From NCBI GenBank assembly GCA_000827265.1, contig KN834861.1, forward strand, positions 1 to 64,000: a stretch of 64,000 nt of DNA. The letters are read 5' to 3'. Position 1 is the first letter of the stretch. Each line of letters begins with the position of its first letter. Positions 33,754-45,073 of the stretch are shown one piece after another. A program made the translations under genes and the position numbers. The DNA comes from Collybiopsis luxurians FD-317 M1. Taxonomy: Eukaryota > Basidiomycota > Agaricomycetes > Agaricales > Omphalotaceae. The notes beneath the pieces are model-generated. The model was given only the letters and a program-made list of their open reading frames with translations. It was not told the DNA's origin and searched no databases.

Positions 33754-34458
33754 TGTCATGGAGACAAGAGACAAAGCAATGGCACAGATATGAAACAAAG
33801 ACACTAGCACAGGGCAAGCGTCAAGCACAGGTGGTGATGCAAGCTCAAGCACAATATAAAAGAATAAGGGGATCTCAACGATGGTGATAGCTCAGAGGGC
33901 CAATCACAATGATCAAAGGATATCAAGCTAGTCCCCAAAGACCAAGTCAATATTGAGTGTGAGCAAAGATACAAACACATACCTAGTCCCCAAAGACCAA
34001 GTCAATATTGAGTGTGAGCAAAGATACAAACACATACCTAGTCCCCAAAGACCAAGAGGTCAAGATGGGGAACTAGGGACTATCTACAGTCCTATTTATA
34101 CAAGTTGGAGAATAGAAAGGAAAGAACAATAAGAGTGACAGCATGAGAAGAAGAAAGTGAAGATACATGCAGTTGTACAGGAAAGAACAATAAAAGGGGT
34201 GACAGTGTGAGAAAGGGATTAGGAATCATAATAGTAAGGATTAGGAATTGTCTCAGCGAGAAGCAAGAGGATGATAAAGCAAATAGAAAGAGGGGCAGTG
34301 AAATCATGTGGAAGAAAGATGGAAGTGTGAAATGTCAAAGAAGTATCAGAATATCAGAATGGAATGATGATGTGTCATAAATGCAATCATGTGAACAAAA
34401 GTGTGAAGAAAGTGAAAGATAGGGGTGAGAAAATGATATAAGTACCAGTGTCACAACA
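33754..34458 (-). repeat. 5' LTR of the gypsy element
   Basis: A 705-bp repeat matching 27661-28288. It is longer because of an extra copy of a unit of about 52 bp (CTAGTCCCCAAAGACCAAG-type, about 33930-34050) and a duplication of about 24 bp near 34215-34245. Few base changes separate the LTRs, so insertion was not ancient. Confidence 0.92.
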
Positions 34459-34463
34459 CTTCT

Positions 34464-34790
34464 GGTCCTGATATCATTCCACCTCAAGTATATGATTATG
34501 ATGCCCTGACCAAGCTAGTTTTGAATGGTACTGTGCAACTGGATCCTGCTGCTAGAAATGATGAGGATGATGTTCCAGATGGCAATGGTCAGGACCTGGT
34601 CACAGCTTCACAAAGATTGCTATCTCATTGGTATGGGTTTTCAGGTGCTCTCATATGATCATTGCTAATGAAATGCTTTCAGAAATTCCACATCACTGAA
34701 TGTCACCAAATATTTGCTGCAATGATTTCTTGATCTCAATGTCTCTCACTCATTATAGGGGCACTGCAATGTATTGTAGTGTAGTTTGAT
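34464..34790. other. Right half of the interrupted transcription unit
   Basis: Open plus-strand stretch at about 34464-34632 (GPDIIPPQVYDYDALTKLVL, then an acidic run) ending at a GTATGG donor-like site. A further acceptor-like TTTTTTTCAG occurs at 35546-35555, past the solo LTR. Family not recognised. Confidence 0.4.
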
Positions 34791-34795
34791 TTAAT

Positions 34796-35521
34796 TGTTA
34801 GACCCAAGCCAAATGATAGGATAAGATGTATTTTAAGTGTATAGAGGAATAGGTAGCTGTACAACAGAGGGAATTACTATGAGTTGAGCTCCTCGGGGTC
34901 TAGCAGAGGAGACTACAATGCCCTGTTGAACAGAGTCCACAGTCAAGATGGGACATGCACAGAGCAATAGGAAGGTAGATAGAACCCAAATATGTAAGTT
35001 GATCAGCTGTAATATGAACCCGAGATGGCATTGTGTAGACATCATCGAGGGTCTTCAGGAAGAGCAACGTACTCAAAAGTATGTTGCAGAATTTCATTAG
35101 TGCATAAAATCAGTATATTTGTTACAAGGTGTTTGTACTGGTTATTCAGAAGAAGAAATATACAAAACCTGATATTGGAAAAAGAGAAAAGTGAGCAAAT
35201 GAGATAGTGGTTCAGGTAATAACAGTGTAAGAAACTGTATATAGTGTTTATGTGCCTTTTATAGTACTAGTATATTCCCACAAAAGTGACCAAAAAGCAT
35301 GATTCCTGTTGAGGCTGACACAAGATCCACGGTCCTTGTGACACAAAAAGAGGTGAATTAGCATGTGTTGTGGGAGGGATGTTGGTTTGGTTGTTCCTGG
35401 AGCTGCAGAAGGTAATACTGATCAAATGTATATAGATTCTTTGGATGTATGTAGGAGACAATGTCTTGGTGGGTATTCAGGGTCCTTAGGAGCAATAAAA
35501 TGTGTAGGATAGGGCATAACA
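34796..35521. mobile_element. Solo LTR with 5-bp target duplication
   Basis: A 726-bp sequence starting TGTTA and ending TAACA, flanked by TTAAT on both sides (34791-34795 and 35522-35526). There is no internal region. It contains AATAAA near its right end. Its sequence differs from the gypsy LTR. It was probably left by recombination between two LTRs. Confidence 0.8.
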
Positions 35522-35526
35522 TTAAT

Positions 35527-36379
35527 ACTTGCTTAATTTGAGTTTTTTTCAGGTGTTATTGTGATATCCCAAAAAGGGTGAGAGCTAAACTGAAAGATAC
35601 TCCATGCAAGCTTGATGTCCACCTAAAGAATTGTGGGCTCATGCCTGATTGCCCTGGAAAATATGTGTACCTGACTCAAGCTAGCTTGCCCTAGTCTGAG
35701 TTCCTCTTAACACATCTGAGACTTTGGTTCAGATGTCCAAAAGATTAGTGACCTAGACCAATGGATAGTCATTGTCTGTTCAAGGAACCTGAAAGCTATA
35801 TCTAATTGCTCTGAGAAATAGATTTACTTGATTCAAATAATGCTGCTTAAACTGAGCATTTTCACAGTTTATTTTAGGTCACCCTGTAATCCATTGAAAT
35901 TGATATAAAGAAGATTAAAGACTAATCTGTGTTACCTAAGGGTTCTTGAGAGTATCTTGGATTGGGAGTCTCCTACCCATGGTTGTCCCTGGCTGTCCCG
36001 AGGGGAGCTCTCAGGGCTTTGCCCATCAAGCTTGAACTGCTCAATATGTCTTTCTAACCTTTGCAAAGATATTTTAGGCTCCTATCCCTACCCTACAGCT
36101 GCCATTAGGCAACTCCAGCTAAGCATCTAGTGAGCTTGAGCTGCTCAATATGTCTCTCTGTCCTTTATGAAGATAATTTAGGCGTTCACATTTACTCTGC
36201 AACTGCCCTCATGCAACCCCATATAATGTTCAGTAACCCCGAAAGTGATTAATATACTTTGTGGAATCTCAAGTCATCAGAATATTGTCTCAAAGAGCAT
36301 TGATTATCTTCTGTTTTACCTAAGACATATCCCTTTGGCTTTCAGATGCCACAGGAATCAGGGAGTGTCTTCTGACCAT
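35527..36379. other. No recognisable gene; short duplicated motif
   Basis: No domain recognised. A motif of about 60 bp (GCTCAATATGTCT...TTTAGGC) occurs twice, near 36040 and 36140. The copia sequence begins downstream. Confidence 0.45.
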
Positions 36380-36772
36380 CCCAGCTTACCTGGGCAGCCC
36401 AGGCCTACCTTGACTCTGAGACTAGTCACTGCTAGCCTGGGCATCTGGAACTTTTTCCTGATGTGGGAACTTGTACCATTGCATCCAGGCACAAATCTGA
36501 CTCATGGTCACTGGGTATTGGCAATCAAGAGGGGTCCCAGGGGGAGGTTCTTCTGCAAAAGTGCACTGGGTTGTGCAGGGCTTCACTCAAGTTTTTGGTA
36601 TTGATTATGAGAATACCTTTGGTGGCATTGCCAGGAATTGGGTCAGTCTGGCTTGTTATTGCAATCATTGTAGTTCTTGGTTTGTCACTGTTTCAAGTTG
36701 ACTTCAAGGCTGCTTTCTTCAATAATCCTATCTCCCATGATGTGTACATGAAGCAGCCAGATGGGTTTGTGA

Positions 36773-37699
36773 TAGGGCTGTATAAATTACGGTCAGTCAA
36801 CAGGTGCGGGTTGACCGTAACTGTACCGTATGAAGGGTCACGAGCAGCTTCGACGGTACAGGTACAGCTCAAAAACGGCCGTCTTAAGGGTTATACAGTA
36901 CATGCAGAGAGTATATATATATATGTTAATCCAAAATTGTAAAAATCAATAATGTTCCCTTACCTACCCAAATGGCATGACAAGCAAGACAAAGTGGATG
37001 CTTTACCAGTTGTTTACCAGTATAATGTCTGGATGTTTGGACATTTCAGTCTTCAGGGTAAAATAGATCGACATGTGATAGTAAGGTGTAATGCTTAGGT
37101 AATCCACAACATGGAACACGACGGAATTGCACGCATTGAACCAGTTGGTCTACCTGTCCCTTGTTACACCTAAGGTTACACACACCTACACCCCATTTCT
37201 AGGTCCATGTTACCCCAATTTGGCTGGCAAGGCAACCATAGTGGCACCGCTCTGCTACATAAGGCCAATGAATACAAACTTGTAGCCATACTTACTATGC
37301 TTGTCACAAGGGATATGGACTTTGACAAGTCCCGCATGCCACAAGAGATACAATCCCAATGAACATGAAGCTTACATCAGCTGTATGCAGGCTTCAAGTT
37401 GCCGCGCAAAGTACACTGAACCACAATAGTCAGCTTGTATTTGATTGGGGATTGAAGGGTCTTGAAAATTAAAAGCTTGCTCAACATTACATCTTGGGTG
37501 ATTATGGTAATATAGTGAGCAAAATTAGTTGACCCGTAATACGGCCGTATACGGCCGTCTATATACGGGTCAGTACGGTACCTCCCTGCCCCGTATACGG
37601 TATACGGTTTTAGGAGCTTGGAATCACGACGGTACGGGCACAGGCACCGTATAACCGTACCCATCAAAGCCGTATATATGGTAACGGCGAGCAGCCGTA
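36773..37699. mobile_element. hAT-like non-autonomous element inside copia
   Basis: A 927-bp insert flanked by a perfect 8-bp target duplication GTTTGTGA (36765-36772 and 37700-37707). Its ends are short imperfect inverted repeats (TAGGGCTG left; complement of the right end TACGGCTG). Both ends are dense in CCGTAT/ACGG motifs. Eight-bp duplications and such ends are typical of hAT elements. Removing it rejoins the copia frame (DGFV to KPGTEHL). It encodes no transposase. Confidence 0.85.
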
Positions 37700-38866
37700 G
37701 TTTGTGAAGCCAGGTACTGAGCACCTGGTGTGCAAATTGAAGAAGTTTATTTATGGAATGAAGCAGGGGAGCCATGATTGGCAGGCTACTCTTGGAAAGG
37801 GTTTTCAGGACAATGGATATACAGCTTCGCATGCAGATCCATGTTATCACCATACAGGGGAGGAGGAGTACACTATCTCAAGTACATACAGCAATGATGT
37901 TTTTGGTGGATCTTCAACATCAGAAGGGAAGAAGAAAGTGGTGAAAGAGTTGGGTCAGCATTGGGAATCAAGTGAGGTAATGTCGCAAGTTCTCCTCAGA
38001 ATGACAATCTATCAGGACCCAGCCATGAAATCAATCACAATCTCTCAGAAGGCCTATTTTGAGCAAATGCTGGAGGTCTTTGGGTTACAAGATGTACCAG
38101 TATGCCGAATGCCTTTACCTCCTAACATGAAACTCACCGAATTGCCAAACCCTCTTCCTGAGGATGACCGGATTTTCATGTCCATATTGCCCACTTGTAG
38201 GATCGGAGCAGCTTGCACTTACCCAGACATTGCTTTTGCTGCTGGGCATCTGGCGCACTATCAGCTGAATCCTGGACATGCAGGTTGGGAGTGTATAATA
38301 TGGCTTGCTGGGTACATCAAGAACACACTGGATTATTTGATCACCTAAGGACTGCCAAACCCAGCTGTCCCTGCTCACAGCAATGGTTTCAAACCACTCA
38401 CACACTCTGATTCAGACTACGCAGGTTGCTTGGACACTCGGTGTTCACCTCGGGCTATGTAACCTTCATGGCAGGTGCACCAGTAGCATGGAGGTCAAAA
38501 CGTCAATCCACCATGGCATTGTCATCGATGGAGGCAGAATATATTGCCCTTACTTGGATATGTCAACGAGTGGTCTGGTTACTGTCATTCCTTTCTGAAG
38601 TCAACTTGGAGCAGGATGGACCTGCGGAACTCATTGGGGATAACTTTAGAGCTGTTAGCCTTTCTATCAATTCACGCAAGAAGCATAACCTCGTCAAGCA
38701 TATTGACATAAAGTACCACTACATCTGGGAGAGGGTTGAAAGCAAGGAGGTTGTGGTAAGGCAGATCAGGTCAGCTGATAATGTAGCAGATGGTTTGAGG
38801 AAGATCTTGAATGCTGCAGAACATGGCAGGTTTGTCACAAAATTGGATTGTATGGACCAGGGTGGA

Positions 38867-39061
38867 TGTTAGGAACAGAGTTATCATGTTCCATACAACC
38901 AGCTTTGCCTTAACTATATTTGGTTTCTTCCGTATTCCCTTTGCTTCCGCTCTTGTTCTCAGCTTACATATGAACTGTACAGTAGGTAGATTTAACTGCA
39001 GCCACAATATCCGACCATCTCAGTTGTTCTACTACCAACTGAGATACTTATTTATTACCAC
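38867..39061 (+). repeat. Probable copia 3' LTR
   Basis: Begins TGTTAGGAAC, overlapping the pol stop codon, as is common in copia elements. It runs to about 39061, where similarity to the ankyrin-gene paralogue resumes. The end is inferred from that boundary. No second LTR was found. Confidence 0.5.
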
Positions 39062-39065
39062 ATAA

Positions 39066-40760
39066 TTCCCTGCTGGTCTTCTGTCAACCAATGTGCCATC
39101 CTTTTCAACACAACCACTTACTACCAATGGAATCTGGTTCTTTTTTATGTTCCAGCAACTTTTCTACAATTTTTTGACATCCCCTTGCAGAGGCAGCTTG
39201 AAGTACCTTTTCATAGTCCTCTTCACTGACTAGTTTTCTGTCAACTAATGTGTCGTCCAGTTCATAGTAACCACTTACTGTTGGTGGGAAGATTTACCCC
39301 ATTTTCAAGCAAATAAAGTGCAATCTCCATGTGCCCTTCTGAAGTAGCCAGTTGAAATGCAGTTTCACCATCTGTACCTGGTGAGATATGAGAACTTGCT
39401 CCTAATAACACATCTGAACCTTACCTGTTACAGGAACAAAGTCAAGAAGGAGTTCAACCAGTTCTCGTTTCCCATAGAATGCTGCCATCTGCAGGAATGT
39501 CTCGCATTGTCCATCAATTTTTTCCATCTTTTCTTTAGGGTTGGCACCCTCCTGAATAAATTTCCTAAGCGGAACAAGTTCTCCCCTAACATGGCGCTGG
39601 AAGAACTGCTCAAATTGCTTTTGTAACTTTTGCTTCTTTTTCCGAACATCCTGAATGGCATTCCAAATATCTCGTATTGGAATTGCCAGGAGCAAGAGAG
39701 GCAGAATTTGCCCAAACCCCCACTGATTCTCCTCTGTGACTCTGTTAGCTTTAAATGTCCTTTCTGTATCAACAATGAAAAGGACATTGAAACTAAGAAG
39801 AGCTGCTAAGCAGACATAGAGCATGCCCACATGGCCTGCAGTGGATTGCCCTTGGCCTGCAGTGGATTGACCTTGGCATGGTATCCTTGCCACCAATTTC
39901 TGGAAGGACTTGTATACTGCAGTGGATTGAACCCAGTTTAGCATCCTAGTCACCTGTTTTAATTTCCGGAAGAAGTTGTACCCAATGTGGAAGAAGAGGA
40001 AAAATGCGAAGGGAAAAAGGAGGTTGACCCCAGGTACAATGAGGAGGCTATATAGAGCTATGGAAATGATGCGCAGGGCTGGGGAGAAAACATCAACAGG
40101 CTTTCCAAAAATTGTAAGTGTCACATCGCATGTACTAGTCAATGGGCCAGGTCCAAATGTCGATAGATCCAGCCAAAGCGAGTTTCCAGCGGCACCCATA
40201 AGATACAGATGAATGGAACCCCAAGTGAGGACAGGTGCATCTGAGATAAGACGCCAAGCCCAGTCGGTAGACGCAGGTCGAAACAATATGCCCTGTCCTT
40301 TCTTCGTTCGTTTAAAAATCTGGCCGAGAGGCTCACAAAGACCCTTTTGCCACCAATCTTTCCATGTTGCCGGAATGGGGTCCCTGTTTAACTCACCCTT
40401 GGTCCGCTGGTGAACATGGAGGAGAAACCAGATCCAGGTGCTGGTATTATTCATCCAGCTCAAGTTGAGAACGATGAGTGTATGGAATAAATCAATTTGT
40501 TGTCCTGTTACATTGGCATTAGATGCTCCTTCGAGAAAAAAAGTTGCGAGGATGGAAAAAGCAGTGATAAGCATTCCGATGGATTGGTCTCTGATACCCG
40601 TCATCTCATAAGTTGTAACTTTTCCATCCAAAAGGTCAAGAAAGACGGGAATGAAGCAGAGTATGTTTTGTGCATAGATAGCAATCCGAACGCCTATACC
40701 AGAAATGTCTGAGTTGGGCTGGATGCAAGTGGAGTTTATGGTACTGCCAGTGGAGTTCAT
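39066..40760 (-). CDS. Multi-pass membrane protein with ankyrin repeats, copy A
   Basis: Starts at the ATG at 40760 (MNSTGSTINSTC). The N-terminal 300 or so residues hold about seven hydrophobic segments (for example ILCFIPVFLDLL, LITAFSILATFFLE, SWMNNTSTWIWFLLHV, LLFPFAFFLFFHIGY, LPLLLLAIPIRDIW). They are followed by a basic, coiled-coil-like stretch (KKKQKLQKQFEQFF) and ankyrin units (CETFLQMAAFYGKRELVELLL, DGETAFQLATSEGHMEIAL, VLQAASARGCQKIVEKLLE). Several very small introns (23-36 bp) are needed to join the ankyrin exons. The last exon seen in copy B is cut by the copia element after the VDRRP-equivalent. N-linked sites (NST) at the start suggest an outside N-terminus. The function is unknown; similar proteins are common, uncharacterised Agaricomycete paralogues. 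Confidence 0.75.
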
Positions 40761-41690
40761 GGTGGTTAGAAGTGAAGAGTGCTTGTGTAGCGTGGCCGTC
40801 AAGACTTAAGTGATTAACCTCATGTTTACCTAACTGTCCTCAGGCGACTAACCTCATGTTACTCGGCTGTCGCTATTCGCAAGTGACCAACCTCAAGTAC
40901 GCCTGCCTGTACACTGTTGGAACATTATGCTGAACCGTGTTCCTGCATAAATGAACGTTTTGTCAGGGAATGGCCACCTGTGCGCAGTGCTTTGGTCCTA
41001 TACTTCGGTTTAGCTCTCAGGCTACAGGATATATCCGTGGATCTATTACTCTTTTCATATATCACCATCGACAGCATGTCTCAGTGGCGACTTTATATGT
41101 ACAAATACTTATCGCTTACTCGGCTACTTCTACGCCACCCATTTATTCTTCCTGGCATTACTCCTGCTCGGATTAGCATCCGGGATTAATGAGAATCCTA
41201 TAGTGCTTCGGAACGTCAGAGTCCCTGTGAGTCTTTACCCTGTTCGCTGTTGATGGAAATGTTCTGAGCAGAGCGTTGATTATGTGACTCCCTTAGCATG
41301 AAGGATGAAGGATGAAGGTATCGGAAGTCGGACTTGGGGAATATTAGAGAGTATTCGATAGTGGGTTGTTATTCTATTTCACCGTTTAAACATGCGCTAA
41401 CACTCGTATACGCCCCTTACCCTGCCGTCACAATGCCTGGTCCGGTTCTTTCCTCTCCAATATTTGGCGACGAGCACCCGAGCTTCTTTCTATTCACTTT
41501 CTGGATCACCTGTTACTGGCAAAGAAGACAACGATGACAATGATAGGAAATTCTGTTCAATAGCATGACCGAGATACTGGGAAGTTGGATCTAGACGTCG
41601 ACAAACTTTGTGAAGTAAACAGGAGAAGTTGAGGGTAGAAGGGCGAGACGAACTTGACTTAGACTTACATATTCTAGTCCGAACACTTTT

Positions 41691-41710
41691 TGACGCGTTA
41701 TAACGCGTCA
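41691..41710. promoter_or_regulatory. 20-bp perfect palindrome with two ACGCGT cores
   Basis: TGACGCGTTATAACGCGTCA reads the same on both strands and holds two MCB-type ACGCGT hexamers, 10 bp apart centre to centre. It lies about 930 bp upstream of ankyrin gene A. The paralogous site at 51003-51022 has lost one core through two substitutions. A role as a binding site is inferred from the known specificity of MBP1-type factors. Confidence 0.45.
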
Positions 41711-41715
41711 TTGTA

Positions 41716-43650
41716 ATCTCAGAATGCCAGTTTGGAAAGTGCTTTGAGTCTGTCCGGCTCGGAACAACTAAAATCTTCCACCTCAACTTCCATGACCGTC
41801 ATTTCTTCGAATCGTGTTGATTACGCTCCAGGAATACAGGATTCGTGGTCCAGCAATGTGATCCTCAACCTTTCTGCAAAGAAATTTTGCACTGAACGAG
41901 CTCAGCTGCTGCCATGGCATACGGCATAGGCTCAAATTAGTTGTAGAAAGACACTCAAGGAAGAGAACTATCCTAACAATCACTGCTGCGCGAGGATGAG
42001 CGTATCATTACGCTAGTCCAGGCTACCCACATCATCCTATGACCCCATCCCCATCTCCTCCCGCCCTACCCGTCATTCCTCCCGTTCCACGTGCCCAAAA
42101 AGCTCCCCAAAATCACATTCCTATCTTCTCCTGCTGCGTGCGTCGCCGTTCGTCTCGAATGCTCCCTCGATTCGAGCGTTATATTTTGTTTCCCGAAGCT
42201 TGGTACGCGGAACTCAGCCCATTTAATCCGACCGTCGCATTCGTTGGGCTAACTCGCTTCTATCATCGCCTCGCTCATTCCCTGTTATGCTGGTGTCTTG
42301 TTAGTGGTTCAGTACATCCTACTCTTATTGCTGCTCCACTAGCTCTCACATCTTCTCTATTCCTCTCGTTGCAAAGTAGTTGTGTGAATCCGATCCGCAC
42401 GAGGCTACACAGCCTTTTGCTCTTAACCATCGAACCTCGACGAAACTTCGATTGTTCCCTGGTTGCGATTTTACATATTTCGCCTACAGAACTCATCTGA
42501 GATGGACAATTTACGGATGGTCCTCGATCGGTATACTTTTTTGCCCGTGTTTTTCCGTTCCGAAGCTGACTTTACTCTCACTGTCTAACAGTATCACGCT
42601 GTGGCTCTCTGCTGGAATCGTCTTTGAATGCTGACCGCTGTTACCGACTGCGCCTTTCGTCAGCTCCAAGCCCTATCCCTTGTAGTGGCGTCGGAGCACT
42701 GGTGCGCACAGACATGCAAACGCTCTTTGTCAGGCTGGCATCCACCAGGAAGGAGACTACTGTGTCAATTGCATGCGATGCATGGAGGGCACCTAATTTT
42801 GGGAAGGATAGGAAGTATCCCGGATGCTGTTAGGGCCTGCGGTGAACATCATCACTTGGGTAATTTCGCTTTCGCCTTGTTCCGCCTTCAATTCTGATGA
42901 ATTTCTCAGTCTCTCCCAGATGCTTGTGCGGTGCACCACTTTCCATCGCAGCTTCAAACTTGACACCCCTGCAAGCCATTTCAGCTGACCCATTTTGCTG
43001 AACCGCTTTTGACATCCAGATGGTCGTAATCTGGCGGGGAGAATGGGCTGCCTTGACGCTTGGAACCTGCAGGTGGCGTGTGAACGATATTCACGATGTA
43101 ATGACTCCCCATTGGTGGGTTTATTTCATTCCTTCTTGATCGCGGATACATATTAACATTCATGTCACTCAGTATCGGGACTCCTCTGCCTCTTTCTCGA
43201 CTATTCTTCGATGAGCATGTGCACTGAAGGAGGCCGATTGCTGTAGCGTAATATGCCTTAGGGGTGGCTAGGTCCGTATAAACATGTGCTGAAAGTGGTT
43301 GTGACACATAGGCTCAAGTTATTCTATCGGTCCCCGATGCCGCACGATGAACGAATTGATATGTTCATTGAATAATGTACTCTTGTTGTCGTTGTACTTA
43401 GAAATCGCGACGATCCTATCCCCAATTTTTCGTGCTGCTCCCCTCGCTATTTGTCTCGCTCATTCTCGCTGTTCGATTATGCTTCGTAGGCCCAAGTAGC
43501 TCAAGAGGGATGAATGTCTTTCCACAACGACGTACCTGTTCTGTACTGTGCGGCGTCTGCCTTTCATTTCATCAGTTGCAAAGTTCCGTTCAAAATCACG
43601 TCTCGGAATGTTCGGATTAAATCTATTACAGAATAGCCAGATAAGACTTT
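41716..43650. other. No recognisable gene
   Basis: Moderately GC-rich DNA with several plus-strand frames (longest 42039-42500), none with a known domain, paralogue or splice support. Confidence 0.4.
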
Positions 43651-44075
43651 AGGCGACGCAGGCATTTGACGCTCGTTCCTCATTTGCATTAAATATATGT
43701 AGTACATATGCTTTACGTTTTTTATGCCTTCCTGAGAGGATCACTTTAGCATCATGCTTCTCCCGCCTTGACAGGCAGTTGACGCTCGTTGTTGCCTCAT
43801 TCCCCATATACATATGCTTTACGTTCCCCATGTCCTTCATTTCCGCGAATATCTCTTCATCAGCTTCTCCTGCCTTGACAGGCAGTTAACGCTCGTATGT
43901 TTTACGTTCCCCATTTCCTTCATTCCCGCGAACATCTCTTCATCAGCTTCTCCTGCCTTGACAGGCAGTTGACGCTCGTTGTTGCCTCGTTCACCATATA
44001 CGTATGCTTTACGTTCCCCATTTCCGTCATTCCTGCGAATATCTCTTCATCTCGCTTCACCCGCCTTGAAAACAT
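43651..44075. repeat. Tandem repeat (about 75-130-bp units) with CTGCCTTGACAGGCAG hairpins
   Basis: Four to five imperfect units with the common core CCTTGACAGGCAGTTGACGCTCG, followed by ATATGCTTTACGTTCCCCAT and TCGCGAATATCTCTTCATC-like text. Each unit carries a CTGCC...GGCAG inverted repeat. No coding role is seen. Confidence 0.85.
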
Positions 44076-45073
44076 GAATATCCTCAATCGAGTTGACACG
44101 TTCGATGGGCGTCAGAGTACTAGAGAGTACTTAGGTAGTCTACCATTCAGCGCGTTCCCGTTAGCCCAAGGTTTGGCTCTGAGTCGTTGCCATCTGTCAG
44201 CCAGTCAGTCGACGGTTCTACCTTCACATCCCATCGCTTAAGTTGTGCTCATGAGCATGTTGGACTTGAGGTATGGGCAGACAGATAATCCGAATAGAGA
44301 TTATGTGCCTTCTGGGCATAGGAAACAGCTTAGTTTACCATGTTCATAAATGACAATATTCACTCTTTTTTCAATCTGCTTCTATAATTTGTCGTCGATA
44401 TATGATCAGTATATTCAATAGTGTCATCCCATCTTCCCTACTTTGTAGCGTATCGTCCCCGCAGAATAGAATATACACATGTTGTGAGCTCGAGTTCCAA
44501 TGCGTTCCATTCTGGCCCAAAGCACAATACCTCCTGTAAATCAACTTGTCAGGTTGCTACGTTTTAACTGGAACGCGTTGCATCGCGTCAAAGCCTGAGT
44601 CCAGGTTGTTTTTCAGAAACGGCTCTAGCGCGGCCTTTAATTGACTCGAATGAACTTATCACTATGATCTATGAAATGCGAATACTTTCCGCCTGGAAGT
44701 TGCCATAGAAGGAGAAAAGTCGCCATTCGTCAGACGGACGTAGCTGATTGTGACGAGCGACCGAATATAGTACCGTATACAGTCAGTACTCGAACAGTAG
44801 ATAGTTGCGAAGATAGCAAATACAGTACGGTTACACTTTTCGAATCCGGTTTACAGTCTGTATTTTACTATCGGTAAACGGGCACAAAACCGAGCCCCCC
44901 CTCACGAAGACTTGGGAAGTTTCTTGAGTGCCTCTAATGGCGAGATTTCTGCTGCAGAACCCTTTTTCGAATCAACCGATTCCATATTGTCAGTAGAACC
45001 TGGCGAAGAAGCAGAAGCAGAGCATGTAGCGAAGAATCTTGTCAGAAAGAGAAACGCTTTCCGAAATCCCACC
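44076..45073. other. No recognisable gene
   Basis: No family, repeat partner or RNA gene seen. An ACGCGT hexamer occurs near 44572. Confidence 0.4.

Larger units (their letters stand above)
27661..34458 (-). mobile_element. Ty3/gypsy chromovirus-type LTR retrotransposon
   Basis: An LTR element of about 6.8 kb, transcribed on the minus strand. Its LTRs start TGT and end ACA (outer ends TGTTG and CAACA) and it is flanked by CTTCT at 27656-27660 and 34459-34463. The internal order is gag, zinc knuckle, protease, reverse transcriptase, RNase H, integrase, chromodomain. A polypurine tract (AGGAGGGGGG, minus strand) abuts the 3' LTR near 28290. Several in-frame stops and frameshifts mean it cannot move on its own as written. 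Confidence 0.95.
36380..39061 (+). mobile_element. Degenerate Ty1/copia retrotransposon, 3' half
   Basis: Plus-strand copia pol remnants in order: WELVPLHPGTN, HWVLAIKRGPRG, VVQGFTQVFGIDYENTF, then VDFKAAFFNNPISHDVYMKQ. After the nested element come KLKKFIYGMKQGSHDW, a decayed active-site region (YSNDVFG) and RNase H (VAWRSKRQSTMALSSMEAEY, HIDIKYHYIWE). Frameshifts occur near 36540 and 36690, and between about 38350 and 38430. Integrase, gag and a 5' LTR are absent. The frame ends in a TAG overlapping a probable 3' LTR. Confidence 0.9.
39066..41715. repeat. Segmental duplication A (partner 48395-51027)
   Basis: The ankyrin gene plus about 950 bp of upstream DNA is repeated, same orientation, at 48395-51027, with high agreement by eye. 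Non-coding landmarks include CCGTGGATCTATTACTC, GCCACCCATTTATTCTTCCTGG and the ACGCGT palindrome at the far end. The breakpoint is near 41715/51027. Confidence 0.9.

Noticed and set aside
34796..35521. This sequence as the missing 5' LTR of the copia element
   Set aside because: It shares only TGTTAG with the sequence at 38867 and has its own perfect TTAAT target duplication, so it is a separate solo LTR.
42039..42500. 153-codon plus-strand frame as a gene
   Set aside because: No domain, no splice context and no paralogue.
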